Source: Halomonas zincidurans B6
GTDB lineage: Bacteria; Pseudomonadota; Gammaproteobacteria; Pseudomonadales; Halomonadaceae
Assembly (NCBI RefSeq): GCF_000731955.1
Contig: NZ_JNCK01000001.1
Location: forward strand, 1-64,000
DNA length: 64,000 nt
Direction: 5' to 3'
Position 1 is the first letter of the stretch. Every line of letters starts with the position of its first letter. Both the position numbers and the translations under genes were made by a program. The notes under the pieces were generated by a model. It worked only from the letters and a program-made list of their open reading frames with translations, had not been told where the DNA came from and searched no databases. Positions 22,567 to 33,673 of the stretch are shown here, one piece after another.

Positions 22567-23304
22567 ATGGATACGCAAGAGTGCTGTATCAAGAGGAGTC
22601 TCTGCCAACACATCGAACTTGGCGAGGAAGATCTGCTGCTGTTGGAAGAGCTCGAGCATGCGCCCAAAGAGTTCGAGCGACGTAGCCAGTTATGGAAGGC
22701 CGGTGACGTCCCCGAGATGTTGTATACCTTGCAGCGAGGCTGGGCTTACTCATTTCACTGCAGCAAGGGCGGTAGTCGTCAGGTTCTCGAGATATTTCTG
22801 CCCGGCGACTTGATCGGCATCCGTGAAGTGACGTTCAACACTCACTACACCGGGGTCGAAATGCTCACGGACGGAGTCGTCTGCCCGTTTCCCGTGCAAA
22901 GCTTGCGTAGGGCCTGCCAGCGTTCCAGCACGCTGGGACTGGCCATGCATGCCTCGGCATCTCATCAGCAGGCGGTCATCACTGAACGCCTGGTCAACGT
23001 ATTGAGCCATGATGCCAAGTCGCGTATTGCGCACTTTGCGCTGGAAATCTATTACCGGCTGGAACGCATCCACGCGACTGACGGAGGCAGCTTCACGTTG
23101 CCCCTGACGCAGCGCCTGTTCAGCCTGATGCTGGGACTCACCGAGGTGCATGTCAGCCGCACGTTGACCGATCTGGCGGAGGAGGGGTTGATTCACAAGC
23201 GGCGCAACGCGATAAGGATTCTCGATTTCGAGCGGCTCTCTGTGTTGGCGGGGTTCGTTCCAGAGCACTGCAGCGAAGCGATCAATCCGCTGTTGCGCGG
23301 ATAG
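22567..23304 (+). CDS. Crp/Fnr family transcriptional regulator
   Basis: A 245-residue Crp/Fnr protein: N-terminal cyclic-nucleotide-binding-like sensor (about 25-130), dimer helix (135-165), and C-terminal winged HTH (about 180-225) with recognition segment LGLTEVHVSRTLTDLAEEGL. Cysteines C6, C7 and C13 near the start and C106 resemble the spacing of the last two N-terminal and the internal Fe-S ligands of FNR (C-x5-C and a central VC), but the C-x2-C pair is replaced by adjacent CC. An oxygen- or redox-sensing cluster is possible, not established. ATG at 22567 follows ACAAGGA. Downstream are two small genes of unknown function. Confidence 0.88.
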   Translation: MDTQECCIKRSLCQHIELGEEDLLLLEELEHAPKEFERRSQLWKAGDVPEMLYTLQRGWAYSFHCSKGGSRQVLEIFLPGDLIGIREVTFNTHYTGVEMLTDGVVCPFPVQSLRRACQRSSTLGLAMHASASHQQAVITERLVNVLSHDAKSRIAHFALEIYYRLERIHATDGGSFTLPLTQRLFSLMLGLTEVHVSRTLTDLAEEGLIHKRRNAIRILDFERLSVLAGFVPEHCSEAINPLLRG

Positions 23305-23503
23305 GACTGCCTTGTCAGGCTTGTGATCTGCTCGATGGAGATTCGTCTCATGTCGAAGCATGAGCCGTTCATACTTCGAGACCTTGGGCATGCTAATGTA
23401 GCGCGCCGTCGGTTATTTGAGGCGAGACAAAGTTATGGCATCTTTTGCACGCGCGTTGCCGGGCAGCGCGCTTTCCACAGGGCCGCACAAGGAGACCGCA
23501 AGC

Positions 23504-23662
23504 GTGACGACAGAGCTTGAAACTGAGGAGGCGCGGCTCGCCCTCAACGATGCCGAGGCTTATCTCCGCCTGGCCAAGGCCATGAAGGAAGCGGGAATGT
23601 CGAGCGTCTCGGCCGACTATCTGCGCAACCTTGCCAGGCAGCTGCGCCGGGAAAACGAATAG
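23504..23662 (+). CDS. Small hypothetical helical protein
   Basis: A 52-residue protein starting at GTG with AAGGAG 8 bases upstream. Sequence TTELETEEARLALNDAEAYL then RLAKAMKEAGMSSVSADYLR is charged and helical, cytosolic, with no signal. An in-frame ATG further upstream (23417) lacks a ribosome site. No family recognised. Confidence 0.5.
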   Translation: MTTELETEEARLALNDAEAYLRLAKAMKEAGMSSVSADYLRNLARQLRRENE

Positions 23663-23724
23663 CCTGCAAGCTGACCGGGAGCCGGGACAAGGCGCCTCCT
23701 TGGCCCGGCCTGCGGTTCGCGGGC

Positions 23725-24039
23725 TCAACCGCCATTGTAGCCATCGGGTTGCATCATGGCGTCTGAGCCACTCTCCTGGTCGAGACGCTCTTCGTCGGTA
23801 TCGTGGTTCAACGAGGAGTCCTGATCCTTCTGCGCCTCCTGCGGCTTGACCTTGCCCTCGAGTCGCTTGCGCTGCTCATCGCCCCGGGCAGCTTGTTGCT
23901 GGGACTCGTCTGTGTCCTGAGTGGCTTCGTCGGTCGTCTGCGGGATGGGGTCTTCGGCGAAAGCGAGCGCTGGAAAGCCCAGGCCGACTACCAGGGCGAC
24001 CAGAAAGGGGCGAATTCGCCGAACTGTCTTCACTGACAT
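23725..24039 (-). CDS. Hypothetical exported hydrophilic protein
   Basis: A 104-residue protein. ATG at 24039 is preceded by AAGGAG; an upstream in-frame ATG at 24057 is less likely. Residues 1-29 are a Sec signal (VRRIRPFLVALVVGLGFPAL then AFA) with probable cleavage before EDP. The mature part is low complexity, rich in Gln, Asp, Glu and Thr, with no cysteines, and likely unfolded or helical in the periplasm. Function unknown. It converges with the small gene to its left, with 62 bp between the two stops. Confidence 0.65.
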   Translation of the reverse strand: MSVKTVRRIRPFLVALVVGLGFPALAFAEDPIPQTTDEATQDTDESQQQAARGDEQRKRLEGKVKPQEAQKDQDSSLNHDTDEERLDQESGSDAMMQPDGYNGG

Positions 24040-24123
24040 GATCTTGCTCCTTGGCATGTCGAGGATGGCACGCCTGAAGCTTTAGAGGCTGACGGCAGAC
24101 TTGGCACGTGCCAGCTAACGGGC

Positions 24124-24153
24124 TTGCCTGGCATGTCGACTAATGAGTAGGAT
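24124..24153 (+). promoter_or_regulatory. Promoter of tRNA-Thr (CGT)
   Basis: TTGCCT and TAGGAT with an 18-bp spacer, ending 10 bp before the tRNA. Confidence 0.5.
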
Positions 24154-24162
24154 TTTGCCTGA

Positions 24163-24238
24163 GCCGGCGTAGCTCAGTTGGCAGAGCAACGCATTCGTAA
24201 TGCGTAGGTCGGTGGTTCGAGTCCACTCGCCGGCACCA
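24163..24238 (+). tRNA. tRNA-Thr (CGT)
   Basis: 76 nt with encoded CCA, GCCGGCGTAGCTCAG to CGCCGGCACCA. Anticodon CGT in the loop TTCGTAA; all stems pair. Reads ACG codons, complementing the TGT tRNA at 18306. No integration repeat is seen near it. Confidence 0.95.
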
Positions 24239-24350
24239 AAAAATATTCAAAATCAATTACTTGATAATTAAATGAGTGGCGGCTTCTTTCGCTCTAGTGT
24301 GCTGGCTAGGGTAGACTCGGCACTTTCTCATCGGATTTTGTGGAGTCGCC

Positions 24351-25031
24351 ATGTCGTTCGTTCCTCGCTTCACCACTGGCCAGGCCTTCAGCCAGCCGCT
24401 GGGCAAGATCGTCTGCGTCGGCCGCAACTACGCCGAGCACGCCCGCGAGCTCGACAACCCGGTGCCCAGCGCGCCGCTTTTGTTCATCAAGCCGGCGAGC
24501 AGCGCCGTGGATATCGACGAGCCGCTGGAAGCGCAGTTCGCGCGCGGCGAGGTGCACTTCGAGGCCGAACTGGCGCTGCTGATCGGCACGCCGCTGACTC
24601 GCGCCACACCGCAGGCGGCACAGCGCGCCGTCGCCGGGCTGGGGCTGGCGCTGGATCTGACCCTGCGCGACGTGCAGGCACGGCTCAAGGACAAGGGCCA
24701 TCCGTGGGAGGTCGCCAAGGCCTTCGACGGTGCCTGTCCGCTGACGTCGTTCGCCCCGCTAGAGGGCGAGCCCGACTGGCAGGCGCTGCATTTCACGCTG
24801 GATATCGACGACGAGCGCCGCCAGACCGGCGACAGCGCCGACATGTTGTTCGCGATTCCTGAACTGCTGGCCGAGATGAGCCGCCACTTCACGCTGATGC
24901 CCGGCGACGTGGTGCTGACCGGCACGCCGGCGGGCGTGGGCGCCTTGCCGCGCGGCGCCGAGATCAGCCTGGCGCTGGCCGCCGGGGCCAGCCACGGTGC
25001 GGTGGAGGCGATCACCCGCACCGCCGACTAG
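24351..25031 (+). CDS. Fumarylacetoacetate hydrolase family protein
   Basis: A 226-residue FAH-family enzyme (YcgM/FAHD1 type), which hydrolyses or decarboxylates acylpyruvates such as acetylpyruvate or oxaloacetate. Family motifs: KIVCVGRNYAEHARELDN, then the metal-binding VHFEAELALLIG, KGHPWEVAKAFDGACP, and the C-terminal LMPGDVVLTGTPAGVGAL. Full length and cytosolic. It stands alone after tRNA-Thr. Which acylpyruvate it uses cannot be told. Confidence 0.92.
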   Translation: MSFVPRFTTGQAFSQPLGKIVCVGRNYAEHARELDNPVPSAPLLFIKPASSAVDIDEPLEAQFARGEVHFEAELALLIGTPLTRATPQAAQRAVAGLGLALDLTLRDVQARLKDKGHPWEVAKAFDGACPLTSFAPLEGEPDWQALHFTLDIDDERRQTGDSADMLFAIPELLAEMSRHFTLMPGDVVLTGTPAGVGALPRGAEISLALAAGASHGAVEAITRTAD

Positions 25032-25250
25032 CATGGCACAAGACAAGGCTATTGCAGCTGGACCTGACGAGGGGCGCCGGGGATAAACCGAAGAGAAGGT
25101 TCGACGCCATGGATGGCGTCGGTAGCGTACATGGACGTATTTACAGCGCCTTCTCGCAGGCTTATCGATGGCTCAGCCCCGAGCGAAAACGCTAACTGCG
25201 ATTGCCCTGAGGCAGAAGGACGCCGGGCGTTTTCCCGGTATTTTCAGCGC

Positions 25251-27155
<1,905 letters not shown>

Positions 27156-27305
27156 GTGCGGTCTCCCTGAAGGGCCTGAACGAGCCGCCGTGGATGGCGG
27201 CGTCTGAGGCGTGCGGCCCGGCGCTGGCGCATCATGCCGGCGCCGGGCGGGACTGTTAGTGTGATCAACAGGCGTCATTCGCTGCGGTGTCGAGCATGGC
27301 CGCAT

Positions 27306-28256
27306 TCACGCCGGCAACGGCAAGGCGCCGGCGGCGATGCGGGCCTTGAGGATGCGGCGAAAGCGCTCCGGATCGTGGGGCGTCAGTTCGTGGGCCGGTG
27401 GGTCGACGTAGACTACCAGCAGCCGCGAGAGCCAGTAGCGCAGCGCAGTCATGCGCAGCATCATCGGCCACAATCTCCGTTCGGCGTCGCTCAGCGGCCG
27501 ACGCTGGAGGTAGGCGCCGAGCAGCGCGTCGTGGCGGGCCGGCTCGAGATGGCCGTGCGCGTCGCTGGCCCAGTCGTTGACGACGATCGCCAGGTCGAAC
27601 AACAGCTCGCCGCTGCAGCCATTGTAGAAATCGATGATCCCGCCAAGCCGGTCGCCGTCGAACAGCGTGTTGTCGCGGAACAGGTCGCCATGGATGGCGC
27701 CCGTGGGCAACCGATCGGGATCGTCGAAGGCGCTCTGATAGCTGTCGATCTCGTCGCCCATCAGCGCCTGGTCGGCGGGGGTGAGATACGCGTAGACCTG
27801 ATGATGACTGGCCAGCAGCCAGTTCAGGTCGCGCGGGTTGGGGCGGTGGCCGTCGAAGTGCTGGCCGACCTTGTGCATGCGCCCCAGGGTATCGCCGAGC
27901 GCGCGACACTGGGCGAGGTTGGGCGATTCGGGATGCTTGCCGGGCAGCCGCGGAAACAGCAGCGCCGGCTTGCCGGCGAGGCTCTGCAGCGCCACCCCCC
28001 GGCGATCGTGGAGCGGCCCGGGGACCGGCAGACGATATTCGTCGAGATAATCGAGCAGGTCGACGAAGAACGGCAGTTCATCGTGCTCGCCCTGCTCGAA
28101 CAGCGTCAGCACCAACTCGCGGCGGTCGGTAGTGACGAAGAACGTGGAATTCTCGGTACCGCTGGCGACGCCTTCGCAGGCGATGAGCCGGCCGGCGTCG
28201 AAGCGCTCGAGAAAGCTCGCGACCTGGGCGTCGTCGAGCGGTGTGAATACGGCCAT
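27306..28256 (-). CDS. thrB: Homoserine kinase (ThrB, APH-fold type)
   Basis: A 316-residue homoserine kinase of the aminoglycoside-phosphotransferase fold (type II ThrB), making O-phosphohomoserine for threonine. The start MAVFTPLDDAQVASFLERFD fits; the catalytic loop is AIHGDLFRDNTLFDG and the metal site is GIIDFYNGCSGELLFDLAI. The ATG at 28256 is the conserved start. The position next to the DUF2782 gene and polA is shared with Pseudomonas and relatives. Confidence 0.94.
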   Translation of the reverse strand: MAVFTPLDDAQVASFLERFDAGRLIACEGVASGTENSTFFVTTDRRELVLTLFEQGEHDELPFFVDLLDYLDEYRLPVPGPLHDRRGVALQSLAGKPALLFPRLPGKHPESPNLAQCRALGDTLGRMHKVGQHFDGHRPNPRDLNWLLASHHQVYAYLTPADQALMGDEIDSYQSAFDDPDRLPTGAIHGDLFRDNTLFDGDRLGGIIDFYNGCSGELLFDLAIVVNDWASDAHGHLEPARHDALLGAYLQRRPLSDAERRLWPMMLRMTALRYWLSRLLVVYVDPPAHELTPHDPERFRRILKARIAAGALPLPA

Positions 28257-28377
28257 GGTGTTCTCGCCCTGGTATCCAAGCGGGCCATTGTAGCGAGTCG
28301 ACGGCCGACCTTGCAGTGCCTGCAAGAGTAATCATCGGATGCCGGCCGGTAGTGTTGGTGCCGGCCCGTCAAGCGGC

Positions 28378-28677
28378 TTACCAGGAGATCAGCACCCACT
28401 GCGGCGGCACCACCCGCTCGTTGTCGCTGCGCCGGAAATCGCCGTCGCCGTTATCGTCGACCAGGTAGTACGACGGCCCGGCCTTGGGCTGGACCTCGAT
28501 GGCGTAGAGCTGGCCGTTGACGCGGTACTCGCGAATCGTACGGTCCTCCTCCTGGCGCACGGTGATATCCGGCGATACCGATTCGTCCGCGTCCTGCTGG
28601 GCCAGCGCCGCCGGCACCAGGCCGGCCGAAAGGCCGAGCGCGAGTAGCGTGGCGGTAATCAGCGGGGGGAGTTTCAT
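28378..28677 (-). CDS. DUF2782 periplasmic protein
   Basis: A 99-residue protein with a signal peptide (MKLPPLITATLLALGLSAGL then VPAALA) cleaved about residue 26. The mature part reads EDRTIREYRVNGQLYAIEVQ, then KAGPSYYLVDDNGDGDFRRS, matching DUF2782, a small family commonly placed between thrB and polA. ATG at 28677 has GGAGG just upstream. Function unknown. Divergent from polA, with 202 bp between starts. Confidence 0.88.
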   Translation of the reverse strand: MKLPPLITATLLALGLSAGLVPAALAQQDADESVSPDITVRQEEDRTIREYRVNGQLYAIEVQPKAGPSYYLVDDNGDGDFRRSDNERVVPPQWVLISW

Positions 28678-28879
28678 GGCAACCTCCAAGCTTGGAAAAA
28701 GCGTATAAACGATACCCGCAGTGTATGTGTAACGGCGGCTAGCGTGCACTTACTTTAGATAACCCGCACGCGCGGGCGCTCCGTCCGCGTCTGGCACCGA
28801 TACCGGCGATTGCCTGACGTCCCGGGGCGGCTTGCGTATCATGGGCGCATCGATCGCTTTTCGCTGAGGTGCCCCACCC

Positions 28880-31660
28880 ATGGCCGACACGCCGCCCATC
28901 GTTCTCGTCGACGGCTCCTCCTACCTGTACCGCGCCTTCCATGCGCTGCCGCCGTTGACCACTTCCACCGGCCAGCCGACCGGCGCGGTCAAGGGCGTGA
29001 TCAGCATGATCAAGAGCCTGATCCGGCAATACCCCGACAGCCCCATGGCGGTGGTCTTCGACGCCAAGGGCAAGACCTTTCGCGACGAGCTGTTCGAGCA
29101 GTACAAGGCCCAGCGTCCGCCGATGCCCGACGATCTGAGGAGCCAGGTCGAGCCGTTGCACGCCTGCATCCGCGCCCTCGGCCTGCCGCTTGTGTGCATC
29201 GAGGGGGTCGAGGCCGACGACGTGATCGGCACCCTGGCGCGCCACGCCACCGAGGCCGGTCGCGATGCAGTGATCTCCACCGGCGACAAGGACATGGCGC
29301 AGTTGGTCAATGCGCACATCACGCTGGTCAACACCATGAAGAGCGAGACGCTGGACGTCGCCGGCGTCGAGGCCAAGTTCGGCCTGCCGCCGGCGCGGAT
29401 CATCGACTTCCTGGCGCTGATGGGCGACAAGGTCGACAACATCCCCGGCGTGCCGGGGGTCGGCGAGAAGACCGCGCTGGGCCTTTTGCAGGGTATCGAA
29501 GGCGGCCTCGACGGCGTCTACGCCAACCTCGAGGAGGTCAAGACGCTGAGCGTTCGCGGCGCCAAGACGCTGGACAAGAAGCTCGAGGCCAGCCGCGAAC
29601 AGGCGTTTTTGTCCTACCAGCTGGCGACCATCAAGACCGACTGCGCGTTGCCGGTGGGCCTCGACGATCTGGACATCGCCCACCCCGATCGCGAGGCGCT
29701 GACCCGGCTGTATCGCGAATTGGAATTCAAGGCCTGGCTCGGCGAATTGCTGGCCGGTCGCGACGAGGGCGTCGACGACGTTGCGGGCGGCGCTGCGTCG
29801 GACGGCGAACTCGACGAAGACGTGACCCTGGCCAAGCCGGCCCGCGAGGATCATACGCTGTTCGAGCAGGCCGACCTGGACGTCTGGCTCAAGCGTCTCG
29901 CCGCCGCCGAGGCGTTCTGCTTCGATCTCGAGACCGACAGTCTCAACTACATGGACGCCGGGATCGTCGGCATCGGCCTGGCGCTCGAGCCCGGCGAGGC
30001 GGCTTATATCCCGGTCGGCCACGACTACATCGATGCCCCCGCGCAGCTCGATCGCGACATCGTGCTCGCCGCGCTCAAGCCGCTGCTCGAGGACCCCGCC
30101 AAGGGCAAGATCGGCCAGAACCTCAAGTACGACATCTCGGTGCTGGCGCGCTACGGCATTCGCGTGGCCGGCACGCTGACCGACACCATGCTCGAATCCT
30201 ACGTGCTCAACTCCACCGCCACGCGCCACGACATGGACTCGCTGGCGCTCAAGTACCTCGGCGAGAAGACCGTCAGCTTCGAGGAGGTCGCCGGCAAGGG
30301 CGTCAAGCAGCTGACCTTCAACCAGGTCGCCCTGGAGCAGGCGGTGCCCTACGCCTGCGAGGACGTCGACGTCACCCTGCGGCTACACCATGAACTGCGC
30401 CCGCGTGTCGAGGCCCAGGGCCGCCTCGCCGAAGTGCTCGACGGCCTCGAGCGGCCGATGATTGCGGTGCTCTCACGCATGGAGCGCACCGGCGTGGCGC
30501 TCGACGTGACGCTGCTGCATGCCCAGAGCCAGACGCTCGAGACGCGCATCCGCGAGATCGAGAAGGACGCCTTCGAGATCGCCGGGCGCGAATTCAACCT
30601 CGGCTCGCCCAAGCAGCTCTGCGACATTCTGTTCGACGAGCAGAAGATCCCGGTGCGCAAGAAGACCCCCAAGGGCGCGCCGTCCACCGCCGAGTCGGTA
30701 CTCGAGGAGCTGGCGCTGGATTACCCGCTGCCCAAGGTGATCATGGCCCACCGCGGGTTGACCAAGCTCAAGTCGACCTACACCGACAAGCTGCCGCAAC
30801 TGATCAACAAGACCACCGGGCGCATCCACACCAGCTATCACCAGGCGGTGACCGCCACCGGGCGGCTGTCCTCAAGCGATCCCAATCTGCAGAACATCCC
30901 CATCCGTACCGAGGAGGGGCGCAAGATCCGCCAGGCGTTCGTCGCCCGGCCGGGCTATCGCATCGTCGCCGCCGACTACTCGCAGATCGAGCTGCGCATC
31001 ATGGCGCACCTCTCCGAGGATGAGGGCCTGCTCGAGGCCTTCGCCCAAGAGCGCGACATTCATACCGCCACCGCCGCCGAGGTGTTCGGCGTGGCGCTGG
31101 ACAAGGTCAGCGGCGAGCAGCGACGCAGCGCCAAGGCGATCAACTTCGGGCTGATCTACGGGATGAGCGCCTGGGGGCTGTCCAGGCAGCTGCACATCGA
31201 GGCCAGGCAGGCCAAGGTGTATATCGAGCGTTACTTCGAGCGTTATCCCGGTGTCGCGCGCTTCATGGACACCATCCGCGCCCAGGCCGCCGACGACGGC
31301 TTCGTCGAGACGGTGTTCGGCCGCCGGCTCTACCTGCCCGAGATCAACTCGCGCCAGCATGCCCGTCGCCAGGCCGCCGAGCGCACCGCCATCAATGCGC
31401 CGATGCAGGGCACCGCCGCCGACATCATCAAGTGCGCGATGATTGACGTCGACGGCTGGCTGTCGCCGGTCGGCGGCGACAGCGCTTTCGATGCCTGGAT
31501 GGTCATGCAGGTCCACGACGAGCTGGTATTCGAGGTCAAGGAATCGCAGGTCGACGACTTCATCGGCATCGTCAAGCAGCGCATGCAAAATGCCGCCGAG
31601 CTCAAAGTGCCGCTGATCGTCGAGGCCGAATCCGGCGCCAACTGGGACGAGGCGCACTGA
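28880..31660 (+). CDS. polA: DNA polymerase I
   Basis: A 926-residue Pol I, for Okazaki fragment processing and repair synthesis. The 5' nuclease domain is residues 1-~290 (IVLVDGSSYLYRAFHALPPL; GVEADDVIGTLA; GDKVDNIPGVPGVGEKTA). The 3'-5' exonuclease around 350 has CFDLETDSLNYMDAG, so proofreading is intact. The polymerase domain carries VAADYSQIELRIMAHLSED, the O-helix RRSAKAINFGLIYGMSAWGL, and QVHDELVFEV. Full length, with the usual ~30-residue acidic linker (about 295-325). GAGGTG ribosome site. Confidence 0.97.
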   Translation: MADTPPIVLVDGSSYLYRAFHALPPLTTSTGQPTGAVKGVISMIKSLIRQYPDSPMAVVFDAKGKTFRDELFEQYKAQRPPMPDDLRSQVEPLHACIRALGLPLVCIEGVEADDVIGTLARHATEAGRDAVISTGDKDMAQLVNAHITLVNTMKSETLDVAGVEAKFGLPPARIIDFLALMGDKVDNIPGVPGVGEKTALGLLQGIEGGLDGVYANLEEVKTLSVRGAKTLDKKLEASREQAFLSYQLATIKTDCALPVGLDDLDIAHPDREALTRLYRELEFKAWLGELLAGRDEGVDDVAGGAASDGELDEDVTLAKPAREDHTLFEQADLDVWLKRLAAAEAFCFDLETDSLNYMDAGIVGIGLALEPGEAAYIPVGHDYIDAPAQLDRDIVLAALKPLLEDPAKGKIGQNLKYDISVLARYGIRVAGTLTDTMLESYVLNSTATRHDMDSLALKYLGEKTVSFEEVAGKGVKQLTFNQVALEQAVPYACEDVDVTLRLHHELRPRVEAQGRLAEVLDGLERPMIAVLSRMERTGVALDVTLLHAQSQTLETRIREIEKDAFEIAGREFNLGSPKQLCDILFDEQKIPVRKKTPKGAPSTAESVLEELALDYPLPKVIMAHRGLTKLKSTYTDKLPQLINKTTGRIHTSYHQAVTATGRLSSSDPNLQNIPIRTEEGRKIRQAFVARPGYRIVAADYSQIELRIMAHLSEDEGLLEAFAQERDIHTATAAEVFGVALDKVSGEQRRSAKAINFGLIYGMSAWGLSRQLHIEARQAKVYIERYFERYPGVARFMDTIRAQAADDGFVETVFGRRLYLPEINSRQHARRQAAERTAINAPMQGTAADIIKCAMIDVDGWLSPVGGDSAFDAWMVMQVHDELVFEVKESQVDDFIGIVKQRMQNAAELKVPLIVEAESGANWDEAH

Positions 31661-31739
31661 GATATCGTAAGAAAGGCCAGGACTTCGCGTGGCAATAGGC
31701 GACCGATGATGAAGGGCAGTAGCCCCAGGGAGACAGCTA

Positions 31740-32435
31740 ATGCAGGAAGTCGAGATTCTCGCTTTCGATGTGTTCGGTACCGTCGTCGACTGGCATGGCT
31801 CGATCGCTCGCGAAGTCGAGGCGCTAAACCTGGGCGTCGATGGCGGCGAGTTCGCATTGGCGTGGCGCGCCGGCTATCGGCCGGCGATGCAGCGGGTGAT
31901 GTCTGGGGAACTGGGCTGGACGCTGATCGACGACCTGCATCGGGGCATCCTCGACGATGTGCTGGCGCAGTTCGGCATCACCTCGCTGACGGAGTCTCAG
32001 AAGCGCAACCTCAACCGCGTATGGCATCGCCTGGAGCCGTGGCCGGACGCCGTCGAGGGGCTGTCGCGGCTCAAGCAGCGCTTCATGATTTGCACGCTGT
32101 CCAATGGCAATCTGGGGCTGCTCGCCAACATGGCCAAGCGCGTCGGGCTGGCGTGGGACTGCCTGCTCTCGGCGGAAGTGTTTCGCCAGTACAAGCCGCA
32201 TCCCGATACCTATCTGGGTGTGGCGCAGGTCTTCGATGTGCCGGCCGAGGCGGTGATGATGGTTGCGGCGCACCAGGACGATCTCGACAGCGCACGTTCT
32301 TATGGTCTCAAGACGGCGTACATCGAGCGTCCGAATGAGTTCGGTGCTGCCAATCCCAAGGACATTGCCGGATCGCCGGCCAACGACCGGCATGCCGGGT
32401 CGATCATCGCGTTGGCCGAGCAACTCGGCTGCTGA
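31740..32435 (+). CDS. HAD-superfamily (S)-2-haloacid dehalogenase-like protein
   Basis: A 231-residue HAD protein of the type II haloacid dehalogenase group. Nucleophile Asp is in ILAFDVFGTVVDWHGS, the Ser/Asn motif in CTLSNGNLGLL, the lysine in VFRQYKPHPDTYLG, and the acidic motif in MMVAAHQDDLDSARSYGLKT. Such enzymes hydrolyse 2-haloalkanoates or act as small phosphatases; the substrate is unknown. ATG after GGAGACAGCTA. It lies 79 bp after polA, same direction. Confidence 0.9.
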   Translation: MQEVEILAFDVFGTVVDWHGSIAREVEALNLGVDGGEFALAWRAGYRPAMQRVMSGELGWTLIDDLHRGILDDVLAQFGITSLTESQKRNLNRVWHRLEPWPDAVEGLSRLKQRFMICTLSNGNLGLLANMAKRVGLAWDCLLSAEVFRQYKPHPDTYLGVAQVFDVPAEAVMMVAAHQDDLDSARSYGLKTAYIERPNEFGAANPKDIAGSPANDRHAGSIIALAEQLGC

Positions 32436-32536
32436 AGTGCGCCGCACTGGTGTGCAGGCCAGGCAGTGTAGTGGCGCTGTGAGTACCAGACCCTTAGCCT
32501 GTTACACGATGATCTCTGGAAATAAAGGACAACGGT

Positions 32537-33565
32537 ATGAGCTACACTCCCTCGGATTCCCGTTACGAACATATGATCTACAACCGCTGTGGACGCAGTG
32601 GCCTGAAGCTGCCCGCGCTGTCGCTGGGGCTGTGGCACAACTTTGGCGACAACGCCCACAGCGACAACGCCCGGGAGATCTGCCGCACCGCGTTCGATCA
32701 TGGCATTACCCACTTCGACCTGGCCAACAACTACGGCCCGCCGCCGGGCAGCGCCGAGGAGCTGTTCGGGCGCATCCTCAAGACGGATTTCGCCGGCCAT
32801 CGTGACGAGTTGCTGATCTCCACCAAGGCGGGCTACACCATGTGGCCGGGGCCCTACGGCGACTGGGGCAGCCGCAAGTACCTGACGGCGAGCCTCGACC
32901 AGAGCCTCGAGCGCCTGGGCGTCGATTACGTCGACATCTTCTACTCGCACCGCTTCGATCCCGAGACGCCGCTCGAGGAAACCATGGGCGCGTTGGACAG
33001 CGCGGTGCGCCAGGGCAAGGCGCTTTACGTGGGCATCTCCTCCTACAACGCCCAGCGCACCCGCGAGGCGGTGGCGATCCTGCGCGAGCTCGGCACGCCG
33101 TGCCTGATTCATCAGCCGAGCTACTCGATGATCAATCGCTGGATCGAGGACGACGGCCTGCTCGACACCCTCGATGAGCTGGCTATGGGCGCGATCGCCT
33201 TCTCGCCGCTGGCCCAGGGCATATTGACCGGCAAGTACCTGGGCGGCGTGCCGGACGACAGCCGGCTGGCTCAGGGTGGCGCGCTGCGCGAAGCGCACCT
33301 GTCGGCGGACAACCTCGAGCGGGTGCGTGCGCTGAATGCGATCGCCGAGCGGCGTGGCCAGAATCTGGCGCAGATGGCGCTGGCCTGGGTGCTGCGCAAG
33401 CCCCAGGTCACCTCGGCGCTGATCGGCGCGAGTCGCCCGCAGCAGGTCGTCGATTGCGTGGGGACGCTCGCGCGTCTCGATTTCAGCGACGACGAGCTGG
33501 CCGAGATCGATCGTTACGCCGTGGAAGGTGGCGTCAACCTGTGGGCGGCCTCGGCGGAGCGCTAG
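32537..33565 (+). CDS. Aldo/keto reductase (YghZ/GPR-like)
   Basis: A 342-residue aldo/keto reductase of the AKR14-like group (E. coli YghZ, L-glyceraldehyde-3-phosphate reductase). Segments: MIYNRCGRSGLKLPALSLGL, the catalytic Asp/Tyr in HFDLANNYGPPPGSAEELFG, catalytic Lys in LLISTKAGYTMWPGPYGDWG, and His in VDYVDIFYSHRFDPETP. NADPH-binding C-terminal part LIGASRPQQV is present. Full length, cytosolic. Probably detoxifies aldehydes such as methylglyoxal; the substrate is not determined from sequence. Start has AAAGGACAAC upstream. Confidence 0.93.
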   Translation: MSYTPSDSRYEHMIYNRCGRSGLKLPALSLGLWHNFGDNAHSDNAREICRTAFDHGITHFDLANNYGPPPGSAEELFGRILKTDFAGHRDELLISTKAGYTMWPGPYGDWGSRKYLTASLDQSLERLGVDYVDIFYSHRFDPETPLEETMGALDSAVRQGKALYVGISSYNAQRTREAVAILRELGTPCLIHQPSYSMINRWIEDDGLLDTLDELAMGAIAFSPLAQGILTGKYLGGVPDDSRLAQGGALREAHLSADNLERVRALNAIAERRGQNLAQMALAWVLRKPQVTSALIGASRPQQVVDCVGTLARLDFSDDELAEIDRYAVEGGVNLWAASAER

Positions 33566-33673
33566 ACCTGCAGGGCTTGGCCCGGGCCGACAGGCTCCTG
33601 GGCTGGAAGTGGAGCGCGGCCACCAGGCTGACAAGACGATCGCATGCCTGGAATGCACATCAAGGAGGGACCC

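Noticed and set aside
25032..25250. Possible riboswitch or regulatory RNA between the FAH-family gene and speA
   Set aside because: The converging gene ends leave only a weak hairpin (CCGGG/CCCGG); no conserved aptamer-like pattern was found.
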